A DNA stretch of 64,000 nucleotides from Ectocarpus siliculosus. Taxonomy: Eukaryota > Sar > Phaeophyceae > Ectocarpales > Ectocarpaceae. Under the pieces are notes generated by a model. The model did not search any database. It was not told the DNA's origin and saw only the letters and a list, made by a program, of their open reading frames with translations. Of this stretch, positions 32,409 through 44,400 are shown in pieces. The position numbers and the translations under genes were made by a program. The stretch lies in contig FN649733.1 of assembly GCA_000310025.1 (NCBI GenBank), positions 1,704,979 to 1,768,978 on the forward strand, in the 5' to 3' direction. How positions within the stretch are numbered: position 1 is the stretch's first letter; every line of letters starts with the position of its first letter.

Positions 32409-35400
32409 ATGTCGTCGTCGCTGCTGCTGCCACTGCTCTTGCTGGGCTGTTCGTCATTCTACGGTCAGTGCGCCACCATATCGATTTCTCCGGGAGGCAC
32501 CGCTTTTCAGGTACAGACAACACCATCATCGGCCGATCGCATTTTCAGCGTCGATAGGTTGTGAGGGGCTCGTTTGTCTGATGAGATCGCTCAGTGCGCG
32601 ACTCCCGTTTAGGCCATTTCCAAGCCACGCCCAAGTAGTCCGCGTCCGTCCGACCAAGCAGTAAATAAACTGATTACCACATGAGTGTAGCCTACACAAC
32701 AACATGATGTTTGGAGATTGGAAGTTCTGAGCGGAGATCTCAACAGTTTCTCTGCCTCTTGGTCTACTACGTACACCAGCGATTAACGGGATTAGGGTTT
32801 TCTCTCCGCCGTAGCTCTGCGGCCTCCCTACTGCTATAGGAGCGGCTGGGCGGCTACAGCACATAAGAAGAGCATGCTCGAACGCCCCTATGAACACGAC
32901 CAAACGTGGTGGAAATTCATACAATAATTAATTGTATGAACGATTTGAAAAAAAAAAAAGTGGGCACTGATCGATAATTCGGGTGGCTCGGTTCTTTGTG
33001 CTTGGAGCTCAAAGCGGGTGGCTCATGGCGGGGCGTGGAAGGGTAGAAACATGTAGAAAACGTATCGAAAAGGATTGGAAAGTATTGTATTCATCGGGGG
33101 CGTGCCAGTGCTCGTCAAACCTTCACGGTATCTGGGCACGCCTTCACTCTTTGTCACTCAAGGAATCTCTCTGAATCTCCACCAAATACCTCTCGCAACC
33201 AAGGAATATATGTAGAAAGTTCCTATCCCTCCGCATCTCATCACTGTTACTTTCGTACGTNNNNNNNNNNNNNNNNNNNNNNNNNNNNNNNNNNNNNNNN
33301 NNNNNNNNNNNNNNNNNNNNNNNNNNNNNNNNNNNNNNNNNNNNNNNNNNNNNNNNNNNNNNNNNNNNNNNNNNNNNNNNNNNNNNNNNNNNNNNNNNNN
33401 NNNNNNNNNNNNNNNNNNNNNNNNNNNNNNNNNNNNNNNNNNNTTTTTGGGAAATTTTTAAATTTTTTTTTTAAAAAACCCAGTTTAGTTTTTTTTTTCC
33501 CTTCTTGGGCCCCCACGGGGGGGGGGGGGTGGCCCCAGCGGATTGGTCTTGTTTCGCCTAAAAAATGGCGCAGGTCACGCCAACAATCGGTCACAGACAG
33601 CTTGAATTTCAACCCGGACCGCGCCAACAATTTTGCACATGGCCTACAAGCAAACAACAAATTGTATCGGGATGAGCATGCTTTGTGGACAGAGAACTAG
33701 CCGGTTCACCTCCTCCCTCGTGCACCATTCTATTTGAACGTGGCGTCATCAAAGAGCAGAGTTGCCCCGAACGTGTTGGACGTACGTGCAGGTTCAGAAA
33801 ATCGTAAATTGCACTAACTATGAAACGAGGCGTAAGAATGCGACGCATAGACTTTACTACAGTATGTAGTATTATTGAGTAATATCAAATTTTTGATGAC
33901 TCTTCTACACTATCATGTTATCATGTTACATATATACTCACAGGATGGTCGTCGTGACATGATACATTTCTTGTTATATAGTACAAATATGGAAAAAAAT
34001 AGAAAATAAATGGCTCGATTTTTGTATTTCTACAGCAGTAAAGTATGGACCAGACGCCGACTGTACATAGAAGTTGCCGAGTGTCGACTTAGTTGTGCTG
34101 TCACAGCATCTTCCACGCACTTCTGCCAGTGCTGGTTTGTTGGTTGGAGTCTTGTAGGTCGAGATACAGCAGTGGGATTCTCGGGGTGTGGAGGCAAAGT
34201 GAACTAGAGCAAAAAATTAATTGCATGCATAGCTCGATTACTGCTGCTGCTGTGTTTTTGCAACAGCAATATGGACTAGACGCCGAACGACGTCCGCGTA
34301 CTACCGCAACGACCTAACTGGATGGGATGCTTCCTGCCACGGCGAACCATAGTACAAATGTGATGCAAACATCCGTTCGTGTGTCGCGCGGCTGCCACAT
34401 GTGTCGACGACAGGGACACGTAGATTTCTCGCCATGTTTTGTCGTTACCGCGCAGGAGGACCTCTCGGAGATCTTCCACATGGTGCTACAACGACAGCAG
34501 TACTACTGTACATAGATGTCGTAGGAGAGTGGAGTTGTGCTGTCACGGCATCTCCTACGCACTCTCCTACCGGTGCTTGTGTCGATTGGAGTCTTGTAGG
34601 CCGAAATACAAGAGAGGGTTGGGTTCCCGGGTTGTGGAAGAACCTGCCTGAAACAACAGAGAAGGGGGTGTTATATTTACTACGACAATCCCGCTCAACT
34701 TTTTTTTTCTTTGCGGCATGTGGTTGCATATTTTTCTTTGCCACTGCCGAAAAAGACCACTGGATCTTTACGCAGTCCATCTTTCGCATTTATTTATCAT
34801 TTTACACCGCGAACGACGCAGGACGGGTCGACCTTCATCATTGTTGTTGTTGTTGTGTCGTCACATTTAAAACCGTTCCGATCTCTCTCTACCCAGTACC
34901 TTCATATGTAATGTCCGCTTGTGGATTATACCTGTTGGAAATTGTGGGAATCCCTACACATTCCGAGAGAGCCATAGGTCGGCATCCGGCCTTTTCATTT
35001 TTTGTACAAGTATGCACTTTTTTTCTTCTTGTGAAGTTTCGACGTTGCGCTTGCCATCGTCGCTTAAGTATTTGTGTCTTCAAACCTTCTCACTCAGTCG
35101 GCCTTCAAACTTGTTGTTGATAAGTCTCCGTGGTAACTTCTCCGCGCATGAGTCACATGCGGTTATGATGTGCGCTCTGACTTTCACGATGGTCCCCGTC
35201 TTGCATTGGTGAGTACCTGCGTTATTTTATTTTATTTTTTTTACTTTTTCTTTTTTTTGTCTTCACTTCGAATCAGCGCTCACAGCACTAGCGCCGTTTA
35301 CTCCAAACCCGTGGTCACACAGAAGACCCCCTCTCTCTACCCTCCCCTCCTACGGTACTTTGCCTTCGATTTTAAATACGAGAAGAGTTCAGCACTCTCT

Positions 35401-38400
35401 TCCCTCGGTGTACACACGAACTAGCGCTATCCACTAGGCCAGTAGCGGAAGCGAGAGAAAAATGTTATGGAGCAACTAGTGTATTTGCATTGTACGAGCG
35501 TTTCATGAACGTTGTATGAGCGCTTATTGGATATTTTGAATTTTCTTTGGATATGGATATTTGGCGACGTTGAGGGGTATTGAAGTAGCTTGAAGGAAGA
35601 TCAAAATCCCAGCCCCGCTCCCTCACTCTCCGAGTGGGCGCTGAGCGGACCTGGTCTAAGAAGGCTAAAACAAGAGATCAAACAACAACTAACTGTGAGT
35701 ACCCGAAGCCAGGAGCAACGAGCTTGCTCCCTTCCCTCTTTTATTTCTCTGTTCCTCCATAACATTGTGGCGTCGTCGGCAGGACTCACTTTGCAAGAAA
35801 AGCTCGCTTACGCCGGGATTCGAACCCCTGACCTGACCTCTAGAAGGTGTCGAGGTTACCAACTAGACCACCGGGGCGACCGGCCTGTATTATACGGAAG
35901 GATCGTTCCACGACGCATACGTCGACGTCTCCTTTTTTTTTTTCCTTCGCATTCCTTCCTTGCCGCGGTTTTCACACCGACTTCGAACTTCGAACGTGGG
36001 GTGCAATTTCCTCTCTTCGTACCTTCCTCATCGGCTTCTCCATCGTTATGTACATAATGTATACCTCGATTTTTCGGCTTTTCGAGTCCGATAGACAAGA
36101 CTACGGACTAGCATGTCCCTTCACCCCCGACGGGACCGCGCGCTCGTCGGGTGCCGAAATTCTTCACCACTTCCTTGCCTCTCCCAACTCCATCCCTTCT
36201 TCCCGCCCCTACAAATCCTCTCCCCTTCTTCTTCTTCTTTCCTTCCTCCCGGACACTCACCACCATCCGTCCTGGATGTTGGCCCCCAGCCCCATTGGGG
36301 GGCGGGGGGCCAATCCTTAACCATAGTTTGAGATATGGACAGAATTATCACAAGCCAGACGACGTACAGAAGCGGCGAACAGCGAATAATATCGAGTTAT
36401 CGACAAGACCACCACGTCGTTGGGAACCATTTTCGCAAGGTATCACAATCTTCGCTATAGACCTCAAGACCGAGCAATCAATGTCGCTACCCATATCACT
36501 TGCGTGCAGATTCGTTGCGGTGCAAGCGAAGGCACAATAACCTGCGTGTGTGAACCACAGCAGATTTAATGAGGAAACAATCCATACAAGCATATGATAA
36601 TAATATGCTTGACCACTCAGCAGGTTTGATTGCGATAGCACTCCAGCATTCGCATATGTATGTGGTCTAGACCGTTTCGGACGCGACCCAAAATAGCGCT
36701 CGAAAAGATTTTGGCACGTGCGAGTGCTGCACTGGTTGACTCAACGCGCTGCTTGCTGGCCTCAGGATGCCCTCGATGAGGTCAACCCTGGTGACGTAAT
36801 TGAACTCGGGCACGGAGACTACTGGGAAGATCTCAAGACACGGGTGGGTGGCCGGCAGTGTTGCCTAACGTGGGTTCAGGGTTGTCCGCATCTTTCAATC
36901 ACACCATGTGCAGTAAATAAAGGTCGTTCCAGCACACGTACCTCGGACATTAGGTGCAACAGGCAAAGAACGCGTACTTCGAAGTATGTATGTACTATAA
37001 TAACACGTATGTATTCCTTCGCTTTGCACGTGGACCACCACACCAATCATTCACTACCAGGCCTCCTAACCAACGGTGTGATCAGTTAACAGAACAACTG
37101 TTCCGAGTGTATCACGTCGAGTAGTGAGCAGAGAACCGAGTGAGATAGTTTTGCAGCAGTGGTGGCTGCATTTGATGCTTCAATTGGTCGCACCCTCTGA
37201 CATGTCGGAGGGGTACAACACCGACGAGGACATTGAACGCCCTCAAATGTTGGGCGTTCACTTTGTGATGAAGCCTCACAGCAGTACTATGTCGTGTAAC
37301 CTGTCGAGGAAAGGCTGCTGCTACTATATGGTGTCGTACAACTCGTCGAGGAAAGCTGCAATCGAGAGTAGTGTTGGACCACGCTTTTTGGCGGCCATGC
37401 CCTTGCCTCACGTTCTTTACCTTTCTCTATCGTCGCTGGTCTGTAGACCGATGGAACGGCCGACATGCCAATCACCATCCGCGGGGCTGCGGGGACGGAC
37501 GACAGAGAAAACGTCGTTCTGCGCGGCGACGGCACTAGCTCCAGGGTGTTGGAAATCAAACACGACTACTACATCATCGAGGTGTGTGGGCATCGTTGGT
37601 TACGGCGCGGGTGAGCACTGCGGAAACGCCGTGACTACTGTGTATGTATGTCTTGGTGGGCCGTATCCTGCCGCGTTTATATCGATCGTCGACGACCGAA
37701 GACCTCCAAAGGATAGGCCAACAAAAAGCAGCCCACTCATGGTCACATGCCATCTAATTGGAACTGCTTGAACGTCGCTCCTTTGCCAATCCTAGGCACC
37801 GAATAAAGCCTGGCTGATCAATACATCAACATACTTACGCGATGTTGCATTCTAGCGATCATGTCGCCGAGTACATGAGCGTTTTGTGGATGACTTCTTT
37901 CTTTTCGCAGCATCGTCGTGCTCTCGTTTTATTGTCAAAAGTGTATTTCATAGCTTTCATTCGTAGCGTTCTTCAAGTAACACGTAGAGAGCAGTACCCG
38001 ACCACCGTGCGCGTGGCGAACACTCAAGAGTCAAATGCGCTACTGCCATATCTTGTGTGGCATATCCGCTCACATCCTACCAGGACTTCACGGTGGACGG
38101 AGACGCGGAAGATGATCCCAACCGTAATTCGGATTCGGATTCCGCCGAGGATATGTGGCGCGACATACTCATCTACGCCATCGGTAGGAGATTCCCCAAC
38201 CATGGCGTCGCTGTTTTGATGTAGGTGGCGTTGTACCAGTGCGTCGCTGTTTTGATGTAGGTGGCGTTGTACCAGTGTTGTTGCTGTTCCCTTTGACATG
38301 ATTCCCCTGGAGCCCCACCCCAAGGTTGTTCTCGAACCTCCACACCAGCGACGAGACCACGAAGGTACATTACCAGGAAGGTGATCGTGCTTGGAACGGG

Positions 38401-41400
38401 AAACAATAGCTGGAAAAGCGGCAGAGGGGTAAAAGGGGTCTCGCTTGCGTTGTACGAAAATTGTGCTGATGATAATAAAACAAACGGTCAACCGCCGCCC
38501 GTTTCGTGCACTTGTCGTTTCGACTGTCGACGCGGTCATGGCCACTGTGGCTATGCAAGTGCGGCCGCAGCTCAGAGCTCCCTGCCCCCCCCCTACTCAC
38601 CCACTTTATCGAAACGCGTGAATGTCGACGGCTATTACCACTCCCTTCCTCCTTCAACCAGCCGACCGGGAGCCCACCGAAAGGGATGGGGGCTATGTTT
38701 CTACGCTAGACGGTCTGGTGATTCGCAATATGAAGCTTGCCAACGCCGGTGGCGAGTGCATCCGCTTGCGCGGTAAGTCAAGGAGCCACAAGCATGTTCT
38801 TGTGGCACATGCGAGACCGAAGTACGGTGTCTCGTGTTTGGGTGGTCTACCCGTTCTCGTGCGATTCGAGGCAAATTGCGGTGTGCACTCGAAACCATGG
38901 GGGAAGCGTGTGTCTCGTGCTTGAGCGTCTCTGCTCGGTCGTACGTAGTGCATCGAGGTCATGCCACGTACAATTTTCTTGCCTTTTATGAAGACAGGTG
39001 TTCTTCAAGCCGTCTCCCGTTGCATCTGCAGAGAACCGATTTCTGACTGCGTCTAGACTAATACTTGGGCAGGCGGCACAAGTTGAAACCTCTTTTTGTT
39101 GATACTTGAAACCCTTCTCCTTCCGGCTAACGTGCTCTTCCTCCATCAATCACGCGGCCGCTCTTCCTGCCCTTGTCCTCCTGCCCCCCCCAAGACCACG
39201 TGACGTACGCCGAAGTGCACCACAACAACATCACCGACTGCGGTAAGCTTCAGGAATTGCCTTTTCCAGCGTTTCAGCTCCACCGTATAGACACATCGCT
39301 GAAACCGGAGCTGGCGAGGCTTGAAACCTGAAACATTGCCCCCCCTTCCCCCGCCCCGTCTTTGTAGGGATGCGAGTTGAATGGCCTAACGACTACGGCA
39401 TGCATGACCCTAAGTACACCCCCTCCTTTTCGTCTTCCGACTCTTCCGTGCCCGCCCTCGTACACCCAGGAATCTACGACTTCAGGTTCGAGTGCCCCTA
39501 GTGTGCCGAGGCTCGACCTCAAGCAGTTTGAAAGGGCGTCGCATCCCCGACCTGTCAAATGATTCCATGGAGATACCTCGCGTTACGTGTTTGCCGTGGC
39601 GGGCCGGGGCGTTTGGTGGGGTACGCGGCAAAGTCCGGTGCAAGCGGCCCCGTCAAATGTTTGGTTATGCGTGGTAGAAGAGAGAGGACACCCATCCTGC
39701 CTCGAAATTCCATGTTCCCTCTTTCTCTGTCTATCTGTTGCAGTTGGTAGCGTGTCACGCCCGCACCTCTCGTTCGTATTGTAGTCGAGGGACCTTTTTA
39801 GTCCCGGTATGTGCACGGAACGTTCACCGGCGCTAAACCGAACATCGGCCATATTCAAATTACAGAACAACTTGGTATTTCAGTGTGTGCGAGCCGAAAA
39901 CACCGGGCACCCGGCACTATGCGACCGGCATTAAAGAGGTCTCCTGAATGTGTGTTATGTTATGTTTCTCCCCCCCCACACTTTCGCCCTTATCCTCATC
40001 GCCATCCCCTTCCTCCCTCTCTCTACCACCCGCGCTTTCATCCACCTGCAGGATATACGGTGACGGCAAAAACGGAGAAGGTTTATGTGAGTGGGAAGAA
40101 AACTTCGAGAGTACTCTAGAGCGGTATCCCGGAGCAGCCGTGCGGCTGCAGTCAGCGACAAGAACTGTTGTGAAATGGGAAGTTTAGCGATGCGGTGAAA
40201 AACGTTGAGATTTGATTTTTTCCCCAATATCAGTCAAGAGCCTTGCTTCATTGAGCGTCCCAACGATGTAACAATATGGATTACGGCGCATATATCTGCT
40301 TCATGCCTACGTTTGCCGTAAGGGCCAGCGTCTTTTGGGAGTGAGAAATTGTCACAAGTCGTAGAAACGTTTGGAACAAACTGCATATACCGTTTAAGTG
40401 TGCGCTTCGACATCGATCGACATGGTCTCCACTGTGACTTGCTTTGATGGCCGACACGCAGATGTCGGAACCTCGAGCGATCAGTGGGAAGACGGGCCGG
40501 ACGTGTGCATGGGCAACATCATCCGTGACAACTACATCCGGACAAGGGTAAGGGAGGAAGCACCGAAGCTCGCTATCTTCATGTTTCCACTGCCATGAAA
40601 CACAAACGTGCAATATATATTGTCGTGGTAATTCACCGCAGATTGTTTTGGAGCTGCACGTCGTCATACCTCGTGCCAGAACCAAAGCAAACGGCGTCAG
40701 ATCGAAAAAAGAATAACGCAGCGATCATAAGAGTTCATACAAGGTGTGTGTGTGTGATGTCAAATGGGCGGGCAGGTTCAGAATCGAATCGAAACCGGCG
40801 GGGTACTGTTGGTTGTCGGGCTCGAAGCCCGAAAAAGATGCAGGGGACAGTTTTCTCGCCGAACGGTTACTGTTTTTGTGATTGGACGCAGCTTGAATGG
40901 TTACCTGTTGTGGTCAGATGCGTGGTAAGTTGGGGGGGAACGGGGGCGTTGGCGAGAGTCTCTGCGACCTGGCGAAAGGGCAGTGTATATTGGGCAGCAA
41001 CGGCCGCTCCTCGCCGGTTACCAGAACTCCGCCTTGTCGGCACGACCCCAATGTTCGCTTTGTGGCCGCTACTGCTGTACTATTTACCTCCATCAGGGTA
41101 ACGAAGGTATTGACGTGAAAGAAGGAAGCGTTGACACCCTGATCGAGTTAAACGAGGTGCACATGCAATACGACAAGGAGTCCGGAGGTGAGTCGAAGAG
41201 ACGAGGATAGAGAGTTAAATAGCTCTGCTTGTTCGCACTACAAACGGTGGTCGGTACGATCTTGGTTAGGTTGTCGGTTCGAGGTGATGCAGATGGGAAA
41301 ATTCGACCCGTGAGAGGGTCCTTGTCTCGAGAAGAATCGATCGTTCCGCAGCCCCTTTTCAAGAAAATTATTTGTTACCCTGGCAGTTTTTGGGTCCACG

Positions 41401-44400
41401 CGGACGCGGATGACTCCGTCGTTCGCTAAGTCTCGAGCACGTGACAGCAGACATAGCTGTGGGACGTAGTCCAGAGAATATAAACCGATGTACATACCTG
41501 GGATGCATTTCATGATTGCCTCAAAAACCACAGGATAGACATTCGTTGGCAAACGTCTTGGTCAGCCGTGCAGCGCTGGTTGCGATGCATCCGTATTAGC
41601 AACGCGAAGTAGGAATTCATCTTCGCTGGGCGATGCCATGCACACTGCGAGGCGTTCCAGAAGCACGAGGGCGTGTGTTCACAGCAGCACAAGCGTTCCC
41701 AATAGCGGGGAACATTGCCGCCTCACATGCAGTCTTTGCATCAACCTGCTGCGGCGGGCACTGAAGCAATCGCAAATCACACGAGTAACAGCAACGAAAA
41801 AAATCCCATCGTTCGTGGGCAGGCATCGGAAGCCGTGGTGACCGGAGCATCATCCGCTACAACCACATCCAAGACACGGACGGCGCGGGTGTCCGTCTAG
41901 GCGGCCATGTCGTCGACAACATTGAGTACGGCGCCAACAACCAGGTGCTCGTGGAGTCTGGCCATGCCGAGAATTCTAACTTCATGCAATCGCAAGGCGC
42001 CGCATTTTCTCACAGACGCAAACCGCTTGTTTCTAAAAACGCAAAGGCTGTGCAAGGGAGGCTCGTCAGAGCAAGTTTCATCACCGGAATAATTACTGTC
42101 GTCACGGGGGTGGATGTCTGACGGTAGAGAGCTACACCGTCACTGTAAGGCAGACGGTTCTTTGACGCCCATCCTAGTAGTCGATCTCAACCGCTAAATA
42201 GCGTGCTATGACGCAAAGACGCGCCACCTGTCGACGGCGTTCCCGGGCCCCCCAGAACCTTGAAGTTCGAGGGCGACATCGCCTCATGGCCGATTTCAGA
42301 TAGATGTAGTGTGATTTCTGGCCGGAGCATCTTCGCACGCACTGAATTCGACAAGACGAGATGGTGTCGAACGAGTCGACGTCCCACGGCGGTGTTTATT
42401 TACCCATCTCATAGGCGAACTCCTGCCTCCGGTTTCCCCTCTGCCGTATAACTATCCGGGCCCCTCGCGCATGCAACAGGTATACGGAAACACCATGATC
42501 GACTGCCGGGCCTCCGCAGTAAAGGTCATGGTCGAACCCCAGGGTCAGATCTGCGAGAACGAGGTTATACTTCCTGATGACGTTGACGAGGACGACGTGA
42601 GTGTTGAATGCTGGGTTGGCGACCGGTGTTTTTTTCCTGGCCTGTTTTCCTTGTGGATACGATACCCCAAGGTGTGAGGAGGGGCGTCACGAGGATTGGT
42701 CATGATCACTTGATGGGGATTTTCCGCACGAACAAATCAGGCCACGGGAGTAGGAAACGTTTTTTCTGGCTTGTGAGATTGCCGCCGAAACCTGACGGGT
42801 GTTTCGAACATGACACAACACTCGATTCTTTTATGAAAAGAGCACGCGAAAAGGGGTAGGAAGTGGCTCTCATGGAGGAGTGCAATGCGGTGCCGCCGTT
42901 CTATCCCCGCTGACGAATGTTCGTCAAAGATGGATCTGGAGAAGAAGTAGGAGAGCGCCCCCCTTCGCCATTCCTCTGAGCTCCGTTTCTCTCTCTTTCT
43001 CTCTCTCTCTCTCCCCTTCTGTCTGTCTGTCTTTCTGTCTCCTTGAACTTGGCGCTATCAACGCAGTATGACTATTCCGGAGGAGCCTACTACTACGACC
43101 CGTTGAAACCCTGTGACTCTTCGCCCACGCCGGTTCCCGAGCCAACCCCTTCAACGGTAATATTGATACTTCAAAGAATACACTAGGGACAAGAGGTCGA
43201 AATGTAATGGCAACAACGCGTCGTGCGTTTCATTTGATATGCTGGCGCCGTCCATATTGGTGTGGGCCGTTCGTCATTTGCTCGAGTGGTGAGACTAGTC
43301 CGCTGTCCTTTACGTTCTGCTTGATATCACGACTCCGGGAACGTATTGGGACTTTTAAACCGATTCTTCGTATCGACCGCGGTTTGTATTCATGTCATTG
43401 GCAATAGAAATAGAAGTCCCACCAGGCAACAAAATGTTCGGACTATTCTGCTCTTTTGGGCAGGTCGCCCTCGTGCTCTAGTGTTTTTTTGTAGCGTTGG
43501 CACTTTTTATTCTGGCGGTCATGCATAGGTAGATGCAGTGAACACCGCCGAGGCGTGTTTTTACCGTTTCATCCGCTGGCATGGGAAGGGGTCGGTTCGT
43601 GCGTGCGTGTGTGCAGTCAAGGGCAGGAAGTGTGGGAAGCCATCCTCATGGGGTCGAAAAGGGAAGCATTCGCGCCGCAACGTATATTCCGCCGCCGACA
43701 TGACCACGGGTCTTAGCTCTTGAGCGAGAGATTCAGCAATCGCGGGGTATTTATTTGCATAGGTAACGGAGAGTGCGCCTCATATCACCCATAACGTGGG
43801 GGTGGAAACGGACTAAAAGCACTCTCCCATCGCTCGCGCGCTTCGTTGTTGTGTGCCCAGGTGACCCCGACACTGGCGGCAACACCCGAGCCAACCACCG
43901 AGGCGCCAACGACCGAGGCGCCAACGACCGAGGCGCCAACGACCGAAGCGCCAACGACCGAGGCGCCAACGACCGAGGCGCCAACGACCGAAGCGCCAAC
44001 GACCGAGGCGCCAACGACCGAGGCGCCAATGACCGAAGCGCCAACGACCGAGGCGCCAACGACCGAGGCGCCAACGACCGAAGCGCCAACGACCGAGGCG
44101 CCAACGACCGAGGCGCCAATGACCGAAGCGCCAACGACCGAGGCGCCAACGACCGAAGCGCCAACGACCGAGGCGCCAACGACCGAGGCGCCAACGACCG
44201 AGGCGCCAACGACCGAAGCGCCAACGACAGAGGTGCCTCCGACCCAACCGCCAACGACCGAAGCGCCAACGACCGAGGCGCCAACGACCGAGGCGCCAAC
44301 GACCGAGGCGCCAACGACCGAGGCGCCAACGACCCAACCGCCAACGACCGAGCCAACGACCGAGCCCGGAACTGGTAAGTATTCCGAAGATACACCATTC

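Noticed and set aside
33444-33540. Homopolymer-rich stretch as a biological feature
   Set aside because: It abuts the N gap and looks like poor-quality sequence at a contig end.
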